Source: Caryophanales bacterium UBA2753 (lineage in GTDB: Bacteria; Bacillota_I; Bacilli_A; RFN20; CAG-826). From it: 15,051 nt of DNA. A program made the translations under genes and the position numbers. The notes under the pieces are model-generated. The model did not search any database and was not told the DNA's origin. It was given only the letters and a program-made list of their open reading frames with translations. This document shows, one piece after another, positions 1 through 7,438 of this stretch (positions are counted from its first letter, which is position 1; every line of letters starts with the position of its first letter). The stretch spans positions 1-15,051 of the forward strand of contig DEJH01000014.1 in assembly GCA_002353275.1 (NCBI GenBank), written 5' to 3'.

Positions 1-618
1 AGATTAGAAAAATCACTAAAAGAAAATGCTTATGTTGATGGATATTACGCTCGAGTACTTATAAATAAGAGCAATTCTAAATATAAATATGTTGGCTCTC
101 CTAACGATGGACTATCCTTGTTAGATGGTTTTAAAGGCTCACTATATTTAAATTCCTTCTCATGGTCTATTTTAAGTGATGTCGCTAGTGAAGAAGAAAT
201 AAAATCAATGATTTCTTTAGTAGATAAATATTTAAAAACCAATGCTGGATATAAGCTCTGTACCCCTCATAATTTAAAACTTTGTGGATCTAAAGAAGCG
301 GCAACTGAACAATATTTCTTAGGTGATCGTGAAAATGGTGGAGTGTTTAAACATGCGACTATGATGTTTGTTGTTGCGTGCATTAGAGCAAGTAAGAAAG
401 TAAAGGATGCATCACTTAAAAAACAATTAGAAGACGATGCAGAATATATGCTTAATATTGTTTATCCATTTAATGTGCTTAATAATCCTCATAAATATAA
501 AGGTAATCCAAGATTCTGTACACAATATGTCAATTCTCTAACTGAAGAACATATTGGACCTATTTTAAGTGGTACCTCAACCTGGCTATTATTAGCACTT
601 TTAGAAAGAAATAAATAA
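1..618 (+). CDS. GH94-like glycoside phosphorylase, C-terminal part (5' end outside window)
   Basis: The reading frame is open from the first base, so the gene starts upstream of the window; 205 C-terminal residues are visible, ending at TAA. The text fits the C-terminal half of the (alpha/alpha)6 barrel of GH94-type phosphorylases. It opens with a DGYYARV segment, then LNSFSWSILSD (compare LNSQSW in the family), then GDRENGGVFKHA, which corresponds to the ENGGIF-H phosphate/substrate region, and closes with NPRFCTQYV and GPILSGTSTWLLLALLE (compare SGTASW). Known for the family: reversible phosphorolysis of beta-linked gluco-oligosaccharides such as cellobiose, in the cytoplasm. No signal peptide can be judged because the N-terminus is missing. 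The catalytic Asp region is also outside the window, so the exact substrate is unknown. Its neighbours (GH5 enzyme, second phosphorylase, sugar ATPase) support a beta-glucan role. The end of the gene is followed by a weak AT-rich hairpin. Confidence 0.8.
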   Translation, partial: RLEKSLKENAYVDGYYARVLINKSNSKYKYVGSPNDGLSLLDGFKGSLYLNSFSWSILSDVASEEEIKSMISLVDKYLKTNAGYKLCTPHNLKLCGSKEAATEQYFLGDRENGGVFKHATMMFVVACIRASKKVKDASLKKQLEDDAEYMLNIVYPFNVLNNPHKYKGNPRFCTQYVNSLTEEHIGPILSGTSTWLLLALLERNK

Positions 619-622
619 CATA

Positions 623-646
623 AATAACATATTGTTATTCTTTTTT
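623..646 (+). terminator. Weak AT-rich rho-independent terminator after the phosphorylase
   Basis: A 7-bp stem (AATAACA 623-629 with TGTTATT 633-639) with a 3-base loop is followed by C and six T (641-646). Only one GC pair is present, so termination may be partial. The T tract runs directly into the -35 box of the next promoter. Confidence 0.45.
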
Positions 647-673
647 GACAACGCTCTTAATGAGAACTATAAT
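645..673 (+). promoter_or_regulatory. Consensus sigma-A promoter for the 716-residue surface protein
   Basis: A perfect TTGACA (645-650) is separated by 17 bases from a perfect TATAAT (668-673). Transcription should start near base 680, giving a leader of about 50 nt with a strong AAAGGAG (716-722) six bases before the ATG at 729. A fully consensus promoter fits a gene whose control comes from a repressor. Confidence 0.85.
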
Positions 674-686
674 AAAGTTGTTACAA

Positions 687-700
687 GGTAAGCGTTTACC
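687..700 (+). promoter_or_regulatory. LacI-type operator GGTAAGCGTTTACC
   Basis: A near-perfect 14-bp palindrome with a central CG lies just after the predicted start of transcription (about +8 to +21), where a bound repressor would block the polymerase. The central CG and the flanking AAGC/GTTT arms are typical of LacI/CcpA-family sites. It differs by one base from the perfect palindrome at 13816-13829. No regulator gene is in the window. Confidence 0.75.
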
Positions 701-728
701 CACTTACTAATTTACAAAGGAGATTTTT

Positions 729-2879
729 ATGAAATCCATTAAAATCAGAATTCCTCTTGTTTTTGCTATTTTGGTAATGCCTCTTGCCGCGATTGGAGTG
801 GCTAATACCTTTAAGAGTGAAACAAAGACAGTTAAAGCAGATGAACTTTCAGAGTTACACACAAATTTTAAATTAGATTGGGATAATCACACAGAAATTA
901 GTGGTGATGCAAATGGCTATAAAAACTTCACTAATTCTGGTGATGATAAGGCTCTAGATCAACGTGTAGCAGGTGTGCCTATTAATTTATATGATGATAC
1001 TTATTCAACGTATGAATCACCAAGCCCAATATATCAAGTCACTCCTTATAGTGGATATAAGAGCGCGCAAATTAGAAATTATAATAATGGTAATACAACT
1101 TACTACTTCTATTTAAATTATGGACACAAATACGATGGATCCTCTGAAAGAGACTATGGTAACTTTGTAGAATTCACTCCGTTAGGAAGTTTAAATACTG
1201 TAATTAAAAGTTTAACAATTAAAACAAGAGATGGGTCAAGCCCACAAAATTTATGGTATAAAACAAGTGATGATGGAGTATCGTGGACAGGAGACTTATC
1301 CGATACCTATAAACTTACTTATACTAGCAGCACGAAATCATTCGATTTGTCTTTGCCTATTGGTGTCAAATATTTAAGAGTGCACCAATGCAATAACGCT
1401 AGTCAAAGTCTAAGAACCGCTAACACTATTACTCAAATGTCCATTGGATATGAACAATCAGGTTCACTCAAAGTTACTTTTGATCCACAAAATGGTTCTG
1501 CTACTTCATCAGAAAATGTTAATTCTGGCGATCATCTAGTCGAACCACCAGTTCCTGCTAAAGCTCCAATCAACGGGCATAGATACGAATTTGTTGGATG
1601 GTTTGATGACCCTGTTTCTGGAAATGAATGGGATTTTGAAAACGACACAGTGACTGAAGCAGGCACCTTATACGCTCATTATAACGATGTTGAGGTAAGC
1701 AGTTATACTGTAAATTATGTTTCAAATGGCGATACTGCTGTTCCTTCTGAAACAGTCGGATTAGGCGAATATTTTGCAAAACCATCCGATCCTATTAAAA
1801 CATCTGAAGATGATAGATATGCCTATACATTTGATGCATGGTGTTTAGATGAAGAATTGACAAATGTTTTTGATTTTGAAGAGCTTCCAACTGAAGATGT
1901 CACATTATATGGAAGATATACCAAATCAATTGCTGATGTTCCTGCAGGATCAATCCAATACAATGTTAAAAATTACAAATCAAGTGAAGAGCCATATGCT
2001 TCTGCTGACCCATCTTATGATAATTATCAAAGTAGAGTGATGGATTCAAAACAAACATTTGATTATAATAGCACATCAAGACCACAAATTTTCTTGGATG
2101 TTCAAGGAGCAGGAGAAGGCTTTGGAGTTAAAAAAGGAAAAGCTATTGGTGAAGCTACTTCAGATTACGATTTAGTTATCAAAAATTCTATTGTAAATAT
2201 CACTTGGGCTGATAAAACAAAAGTATTATCCTTTGTTAGAATTCAATTCCATAGAATTAATTATCAAACATATGTTCCAAACGAAGCTACATTGAGCGTT
2301 ATTGGAAGTGAAACAGTATTAAGTTCATGTTTACTTCCAGGCGGAACAAATCATACTGATGAAGATTGTCTCCAAGCAAGCTTTACAGCAGATCAAGATG
2401 TTAGGGGAGTTTCAGTAAGTGTTTTAGATAGCCATGTCTATGTAGATTTAAGATATGTTATTTTAGGCTTTGCTGATGAAGTAGTGGAGAATGTTGCAGT
2501 TAACTATGCTACTGCATTCAATGACGCACAAGTGTGTGGAACAAATCCTGGAGATGGTTTGAATACTTCAAAATGGGAAGCACAAGCAACTGCATTTGAT
2601 GATTTAAGTGACAATGTAAAAGAATATCTATCGACATATAATGGAGAAAACGCTGAGATCGTCGAAATGTTAGAAAGATATGATAGAGTAATTTATTTAC
2701 ATGGTGCCGATTATGACTTTATGGGTAGAATTGAGTCAATGCATATCCCATATCAAACAATTGATAATACACCTTTATTTGAGGACAGTAACACAATGGT
2801 TATTGTAATTGCTATTGCTGCTGTCAGTGCTCTAACACTCACGACCTTATTAGTTCTTAAGAAAAGAAAACAAAGATAA
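729..2879 (+). CDS. Membrane-anchored surface protein with InlB-type repeats and RYD-type C-terminal module
   Basis: This 716-residue protein has a signal peptide (hydrophobic about residues 8-26, likely cut after VKA near 37). The ATG is fixed by AAAGGAG six bases upstream. Residues about 40-243 look like a beta-rich, discoidin-like binding domain but match no family I can name. Two InlB B/Listeria-Bacteroides repeats follow: about 246-320 (VTFDPQNG ... FVGWFDD ... LYAHY) and 326-398 (VNYVSNG ... FDAWCLDEE ... LYGRY). A second unassigned beta domain covers about 405-585. Residues about 593-668 form a helical module (W, LS, ERYDRV, DFMGR), followed by a membrane segment (about 690-710) and the basic tail KKRKQR. 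There is no LPXTG, so anchoring should be by the membrane helix with the body outside. The same C-terminal module occurs in the 353-residue protein encoded at 7439-8500. Role inferred: carbohydrate or surface binding, under LacI-type control. Confidence 0.75.
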   Translation: MKSIKIRIPLVFAILVMPLAAIGVANTFKSETKTVKADELSELHTNFKLDWDNHTEISGDANGYKNFTNSGDDKALDQRVAGVPINLYDDTYSTYESPSPIYQVTPYSGYKSAQIRNYNNGNTTYYFYLNYGHKYDGSSERDYGNFVEFTPLGSLNTVIKSLTIKTRDGSSPQNLWYKTSDDGVSWTGDLSDTYKLTYTSSTKSFDLSLPIGVKYLRVHQCNNASQSLRTANTITQMSIGYEQSGSLKVTFDPQNGSATSSENVNSGDHLVEPPVPAKAPINGHRYEFVGWFDDPVSGNEWDFENDTVTEAGTLYAHYNDVEVSSYTVNYVSNGDTAVPSETVGLGEYFAKPSDPIKTSEDDRYAYTFDAWCLDEELTNVFDFEELPTEDVTLYGRYTKSIADVPAGSIQYNVKNYKSSEEPYASADPSYDNYQSRVMDSKQTFDYNSTSRPQIFLDVQGAGEGFGVKKGKAIGEATSDYDLVIKNSIVNITWADKTKVLSFVRIQFHRINYQTYVPNEATLSVIGSETVLSSCLLPGGTNHTDEDCLQASFTADQDVRGVSVSVLDSHVYVDLRYVILGFADEVVENVAVNYATAFNDAQVCGTNPGDGLNTSKWEAQATAFDDLSDNVKEYLSTYNGENAEIVEMLERYDRVIYLHGADYDFMGRIESMHIPYQTIDNTPLFEDSNTMVIVIAIAAVSALTLTTLLVLKKRKQR

Positions 2880-2897
2880 TCAATATTAAATAAAACT

Positions 2898-2925
2898 GGT
2901 CACCACTATATTGGTGGCCTTTTTT
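2898..2925 (+). terminator. Rho-independent terminator of the surface protein gene
   Basis: An 8-bp stem (GGTCACCA 2898-2905 with TGGTGGCC 2912-2919, one G-T pair) and a 6-base loop are followed by six T (2920-2925). It lies 18 bases after the stop codon. Confidence 0.88.
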
Positions 2926-2955
2926 GTATAGACTTAAAAAATACAAATTAGAATC

Positions 2956-2983
2956 AAAAAAACCATCCAAATTGAAGGATGGT
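2956..2983 (-). terminator. Rho-independent terminator of the ABC ATPase gene
   Basis: A 7-bp perfect stem (ACCATCC 2962-2968 with GGATGGT 2977-2983) is followed on the minus strand by a T run (2956-2961). A shorter T tract also follows on the plus strand (2986-2990), so it could back up the preceding terminator in the other direction. It lies about 20 bases past the stop of the minus-strand gene. Confidence 0.85.
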
Positions 2984-3004
2984 AGTTTTTAATAATGATG
3001 ATTA

Positions 3005-4435
3005 TTAGAAGTATCTCTTCTCTGAATCTTTGTCAAATAAGTGAATATTCTTTAAGTTGATAGCGAATTCCATTTCTTCGTTTGTGTTAACTTCTTCATT
3101 CGCGCTTACTTTAGCAACGATTTTCTTATTGTCTAATTCAGAATAAATATAATATTCATTTCCAAGTAGCTCAGCTTGATCAACAAGTAAGGAGAATGAA
3201 TCGCTTGCATGTTCAATAATTTGACTTGCCTTTTTAGAAACAATATCTTCTGGTCTAATACCTAATAGAGCATCGAGTTCTTTGTTAGATTGATATTCTT
3301 CTAAAACTTTAATTCTTTCTTTATTTTGATTAATTTTGTCTTCATTAATCTTTAAAATATCAGGAATTCTTTTTCTAAATGAACGGGATTGATAAATTTT
3401 GTCTTTTTGTTCTTCTAAAGGAAGAGATATTTTTTTGTTATCATCTTCTAATTTTGAAATTTCAGATTGCAGTAAATTGATTTCTTCACGTAATGATTCA
3501 TTAAATAACTCCATTTGTTTTTTGCTAATCTTAATTACCAAACCATTTGGAAGAGTAATTTTATCCTTTGAAACCTTTACGTTTAAAATATTCATTGCAG
3601 GAGCGCCAATAAATGTTGCAACAAAGACATTATTTGGATTGTTATATATTTCTTTTGGCGTACCAATTTGTTGAATATATCCATCTTTCATAACGACGAT
3701 ACGATCCGCCATTGTCATAGCTTCCGTTTGATCGTGGGTGACATAAATAGTGGTGCTACCAATTTTTTTATGTAAGGAAACGATTTCGCTTCTCATTTGC
3801 ACCCTAAGCTTAGCGTCAAGATTTGATAATGGTTCATCCATTAAGAAAATTTGTGCATTTCTCACAATGGCTCTGCCTAAAGCCACACGCTGTCTTTGAC
3901 CACCTGATAATTGTGCTGGTTTTCTACCTAAATAATCAGAGAGTTCAAGGATTTTTGCTGCTTCAATCACTCTTGTATTAATTTCTTTATTGTCTATATG
4001 ACGTGTTCTCAAAGAGAAGGCCATATTGTCATAAACTGTCATATTTGGGTATAAAGCATAGCTTTGGAACACCATTGCACAGTCTCTTTCTTTTGGAAGA
4101 AGAGTGTTACCAAATTGTTTTTTTATAAAGAGATTTCCGTATGTGATGTCTTCTAATCCAGCAATCATTCTTAATGTTGTAGATTTTCCACATCCAGAGG
4201 GGCCAACAAAAACGATAAATTCTTTTTCTTTGATATCTAAATTAAAATCAAAAACTGCTTGAACATGATTTGGATAGATCTTGTTGATATGTTGAAGAGA
4301 GATAAACGCATCTCCTTCATATGGCTTTAATTCTGAAATGTTTTTGTTTTGTTTTTGAACAAGCTCTTTATGATATATTTCACGTTTTTTCTCTAAAGCA
4401 ACCTTCTTTGCTTTTTCCTCTTTTGAAATTTTCAT
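3005..4435 (-). CDS. Sugar ABC transporter ATP-binding protein, MsmX/UgpC type, with coiled-coil insertion
   Basis: This 476-residue cytoplasmic ATPase is of the carbohydrate-uptake (CUT1) class. All nucleotide-binding motifs are present: Walker A GPSGCGKST (78-86), Q-loop Q124 in MVFQSYALYPNMTVYDNM, signature LSGGQ (176-180), Walker B FLMDEP (197-202), D-loop SNLD (204-207) and H-loop H234. The regulatory MOBE/TOBE region is recognisable by FIGAPAMN (about 276-283) and GIRPEDI (392-398). Two things are odd. There is a charged N-terminal extension of about 42 residues. A Lys/Glu-rich, probably coiled-coil stretch of about 80 residues (about 305-388) is inserted between the two TOBE landmarks; usual members have about 360-380 residues. 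The ATG is preceded by AGGGGA (4442-4447, complement). No permease or binding-protein gene is adjacent, which fits a shared ATPase that serves several sugar importers, as MsmX does. Confidence 0.93.
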   Translation of the reverse strand: MKISKEEKAKKVALEKKREIYHKELVQKQNKNISELKPYEGDAFISLQHINKIYPNHVQAVFDFNLDIKEKEFIVFVGPSGCGKSTTLRMIAGLEDITYGNLFIKKQFGNTLLPKERDCAMVFQSYALYPNMTVYDNMAFSLRTRHIDNKEINTRVIEAAKILELSDYLGRKPAQLSGGQRQRVALGRAIVRNAQIFLMDEPLSNLDAKLRVQMRSEIVSLHKKIGSTTIYVTHDQTEAMTMADRIVVMKDGYIQQIGTPKEIYNNPNNVFVATFIGAPAMNILNVKVSKDKITLPNGLVIKISKKQMELFNESLREEINLLQSEISKLEDDNKKISLPLEEQKDKIYQSRSFRKRIPDILKINEDKINQNKERIKVLEEYQSNKELDALLGIRPEDIVSKKASQIIEHASDSFSLLVDQAELLGNEYYIYSELDNKKIVAKVSANEEVNTNEEMEFAINLKNIHLFDKDSEKRYF

Positions 4436-4460
4436 ATGCTTTCCCCTAATATTAATAAAA

Positions 4461-4488
4461 ATTATATCATATATATTAATTGTTTCTA
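4461..4488 (-). promoter_or_regulatory. Promoter of the ABC ATPase gene
   Basis: On the minus strand a perfect TATAAT (complement of 4461-4466) lies 16 bases after a weak -35, TAGAAA (complement of 4483-4488). The leader would be only about 18-20 nt, carrying the AGGGGA ribosome site. No LacI-type operator is seen here. Confidence 0.6.
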
Positions 4489-4495
4489 TGGTTTA

Positions 4496-4524
4496 TTTAC
4501 AAAACCATTAGAAAAGAATAATAT
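4496..4524 (+). promoter_or_regulatory. Promoter of the large phosphorylase gene, abutting its start codon
   Basis: TTTACA (4496-4501), 17 bases, then TAATAT (4519-4524). Transcription would start near 4531-4532, which is the ATG itself, so the message would be leaderless or nearly so. This agrees with the lack of any purine-rich ribosome site before the ATG. Confidence 0.45.
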
Positions 4525-4531
4525 ATGTAGT

Positions 4532-7375
4532 ATGATTGACTACATTGTTAAAGGCGATAAATTTATTATTCGAGATTATTTGAATGCTAAAAAATTTTCT
4601 TCTTTTCTACCTTCAATCGCTGGGGAAGATGGAAAACCACTTTGGGCATTTTATGCTAACGTGGGACAATGCTTAGCAGGATTTGGTGTTGATAATAAAG
4701 AATCCCCTCTTACTCCATTTGATAGTGCTTTTCTTGCATATAACAATATTTCTTTAAAATCATTCAGAACGTTAATTGAAATTAATGGAAAACAGTTTCA
4801 ACCTTTCACTAAACCGTGTGGTCAAGAATTGATTATTAGTAAAAGTAATATCGTAATTAAAGAAGAAACAGATGAATACCTTATTGAAATAACTTATTCA
4901 ACGATTTCTCATAGACACTATCCAGGTTTAATAAGGAAGGTAAAAATCACTAACAAAAGGGAAAAAAGAAAATTTAATGTTGTTGACGGCCTTCCGATTT
5001 TCTTACCTAAAGGTGTTTCTAATTATGAGTATCATGAGTTAACGACATTAGTTGCCGCATATACAGAAGCCAATTTATCAAATGATTCTCCTTGGTTTAA
5101 ATATAACAATCGTGGTGGAGATGATTCTAAAGCTGTTTTTAAAGCTGATGGAAGTGGTTATTTCTCAGTTTCTTCTAAAGACGAAAGATTAAAATATATT
5201 GTTGATCCTGATGTTGTTTTTGGTGATTCTTCCTATATTTCATTTAATAGATACGACAAGATTATTTCTAACAAAGAGTCTCAAGTCACTCAAAATAAAA
5301 TATTAGGGGCTTTTTCTTGTATAAATAAAGAATTAGACTGTAACGAAACATTGGAATTTATAAGCGTATTTAGTGTTTTTAACAATGAGCAAGAGTTTAA
5401 CTTAATAAGTTCAAAATTATCTTTTGCTGAACTAGATACAATGATATTAGAAACTGAACAATTAATAGATTCGTTGCTTCCAGAGATTAAAACCAGTAAT
5501 TCAAAATTAGATGAATATCTTAAACAATCATTTTTAGATAATGGAATTCGCGGTGGATTTCCAACTTTTATAAATGGAAAAACCGTTTATTTGTATTCTA
5601 GAAAACATGGGGATATGGAAAGGGATTATAATGCTTTTTATATTCCATCTACATATTTTTCAAGTGGTTTAGGCAACTATCGAGACATTAATCAAAATCG
5701 CCGCAATGATTTGTTATTAGAACCAAAAATTGACGACTATAACATATATCTATTTATGTCATTAATTGAGGCCAATGGCTTTAACCCTTTATTAGTGGAC
5801 ACTAAAGTGTTAGATAAAGATTATTTGAATTATCAAGACGCAGTGGACTATTTAAATAATAAAAATGCTTATGATATTAACGCAGAATATAAAGAAGGGT
5901 ATTGGATTGACCACTGGGTTTATAATATTGATTTAATAGAAAATTATTTGTCGGTTTATCCAGATAGAATTGACGAATTATTATCTAAAGAAATATATAG
6001 ATTTTATGATTCCGGTATTAGAATCAAACCAAGAAGAGAAAGATATATCAATACCGATAATGGAATTAGACAATATAATTCGCTTGAAAAAATTAATGTT
6101 GATTCTAATTGGCTAAGGAATAAGGGAATAGTTGTTACTGTTAACCTTGCTAGCAAGTTATTTGATCTAATATTAAAAAAAGTATGCACTTTAGATTATC
6201 GACAAATGGGCTTAGAGATGTACGCAGATAAGCCAGGTTGGAATGATTCTTGCAATGGACTTCCTGGACTACTTGCTTCTTCCATGAATGAATCTATTGA
6301 ATTACTAAGACTAATTAAATTATTTAAACAAATTCTTAAAAAAGAAGTACCGATTAACTTATTAGAAGCCTCTTATCGTTTATTTAGCTCTATAAAAGAT
6401 CTTTCTATTGATGGATTTAGTTATTGGGATAAAGTGAATACTTGCTTAGAGGAATTTGAAAATGATTATCGCTCCTTAACAAATCTAATTAATGTAGGCT
6501 ATGAAGAAGTTATTCAATTTTTAAATAAATATGAATCAGTGTTATCTATAGGAATAGAAAAAGCTACAAAATTAAATAATGGGGTTACTCCTACCTATAT
6601 TATTAATGAAGTTGATAGATTTGTTATTGATAATGGAATTAAAGTTTTATCATTTAAAAGTAAATTTTTACCTAATTTTTTAGAAGCTCCAGCAAGAAAA
6701 GCGAAGTTAGGAATTTTATCTATAGATGAAATTAAAAAAATAGAACAAAGTGATTTGTTTGATAAAGAATTACAAATCTTCAAAACTAGTGAATCTTTGA
6801 ATAATGTCACTAAAGAAATTGGAAGAACTACTTTATTCACTCAAGGTTGGTTAGAAAGAGAATCCGATTTCTTACACATGACTTTTAAATATTTGCTCGG
6901 TCTACTTAAAGACGGACAATATAAACAGTTCTTTAAATACGCTAAAACAAATTTGCCATGCTTTATGGACCCAAATAAATATGGAAGGTCAGTTTTTGAA
7001 AACGTTTCTTTTATTGTTCCAACTAATCATCCTAATAAGAACTTACATGGTAGTGGCAATTATGCACGATTAACAGGCGCTAATACGGAAATAATTAATA
7101 TGTATCAGTTAATCTTTTTTGGCGAACATATATTCCAATACGATAATGGAAATTTATCTCTTTCATTTACTCCGCATATTCCTCTTGAACTATTCAGTAA
7201 TAATGAATTAGTTGTTACTTTATTCAAAACTAAAATTGTGTTCCATAATGTTCATAAAAAGGACTACGATGAACAAACTTCTTTATCTTATTCCGCTGAA
7301 GGAATTGAACAAGCGGATTTAGCGACGAAATTAAGAAATAAAGAACTTTCTAGATTAGATGTCTATATTAATTAA
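4532..7375 (+). CDS. Large GH94-clade glycoside phosphorylase (GH94/GH161-like)
   Basis: I chose the ATG at 4532 (947 residues). The frame is open to an ATG at 4436, but those extra 32 residues would cover the divergent promoter region and look unlike the family start. The N-terminal beta-sandwich begins with FYANVGQCLAGFGV and FRTLIEINGK, typical of GH94-clade enzymes. The barrel carries DMERDYNAFYIPS, GLGNYRDINQNRRND, GYWIDHWVYN and GWNDSCNGLPGL; the Asp of GWND (about residue 572) matches the general acid of GH94. Later landmarks are FLEAPARKAK, DFLHMTFKYLLGLL, YGRSVFENVSFIV and ANTEIINMY. There is no signal peptide, so it is cytoplasmic. Known for the clade: phosphorolysis of beta-1,4- or beta-1,3-gluco-oligosaccharides. 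This long form is often annotated simply as cellobiose phosphorylase; GH161 (beta-1,3-glucan phosphorylase) is an alternative, and the substrate cannot be decided by eye. No ribosome binding site is visible. Confidence 0.82.
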   Translation: MIDYIVKGDKFIIRDYLNAKKFSSFLPSIAGEDGKPLWAFYANVGQCLAGFGVDNKESPLTPFDSAFLAYNNISLKSFRTLIEINGKQFQPFTKPCGQELIISKSNIVIKEETDEYLIEITYSTISHRHYPGLIRKVKITNKREKRKFNVVDGLPIFLPKGVSNYEYHELTTLVAAYTEANLSNDSPWFKYNNRGGDDSKAVFKADGSGYFSVSSKDERLKYIVDPDVVFGDSSYISFNRYDKIISNKESQVTQNKILGAFSCINKELDCNETLEFISVFSVFNNEQEFNLISSKLSFAELDTMILETEQLIDSLLPEIKTSNSKLDEYLKQSFLDNGIRGGFPTFINGKTVYLYSRKHGDMERDYNAFYIPSTYFSSGLGNYRDINQNRRNDLLLEPKIDDYNIYLFMSLIEANGFNPLLVDTKVLDKDYLNYQDAVDYLNNKNAYDINAEYKEGYWIDHWVYNIDLIENYLSVYPDRIDELLSKEIYRFYDSGIRIKPRRERYINTDNGIRQYNSLEKINVDSNWLRNKGIVVTVNLASKLFDLILKKVCTLDYRQMGLEMYADKPGWNDSCNGLPGLLASSMNESIELLRLIKLFKQILKKEVPINLLEASYRLFSSIKDLSIDGFSYWDKVNTCLEEFENDYRSLTNLINVGYEEVIQFLNKYESVLSIGIEKATKLNNGVTPTYIINEVDRFVIDNGIKVLSFKSKFLPNFLEAPARKAKLGILSIDEIKKIEQSDLFDKELQIFKTSESLNNVTKEIGRTTLFTQGWLERESDFLHMTFKYLLGLLKDGQYKQFFKYAKTNLPCFMDPNKYGRSVFENVSFIVPTNHPNKNLHGSGNYARLTGANTEIINMYQLIFFGEHIFQYDNGNLSLSFTPHIPLELFSNNELVVTLFKTKIVFHNVHKKDYDEQTSLSYSAEGIEQADLATKLRNKELSRLDVYIN

Positions 7376-7389
7376 TTAGCGAAAAGCAT

Positions 7390-7419
7390 AAAGAACACCG
7401 TTGAAACGCGGTGTTCTTT
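7390..7419. terminator. Bidirectional hairpin between convergent genes
   Basis: An 11-bp perfect stem (AAAGAACACCG 7390-7400 with CGGTGTTCTTT 7409-7419) with an 8-base loop sits in the 63-bp gap between the convergent stops at 7375 and 7439. T-rich sequence follows on both strands but is not a clean T run. Confidence 0.75.
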
Positions 7420-7438
7420 AGTAATTTATATATTTTTA

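Noticed and set aside
687..700. CcpA catabolite (cre) site
   Set aside because: The core resembles cre, but the GG/CC ends and the strict palindrome shared only by these two promoters fit a dedicated LacI-family repressor better; a CcpA role is not excluded.
729..2879. Sortase-anchored (LPXTG) protein
   Set aside because: There is no LPXTG-like motif before the C-terminal membrane helix, nor in the 353-residue protein; membrane anchoring is the better reading.
4436..4531. Extension of the large phosphorylase to the ATG at 4436
   Set aside because: The added 32 residues cover the divergent promoter region and do not resemble the family N-terminus; the promoter at 4496-4524 would fall inside the gene.
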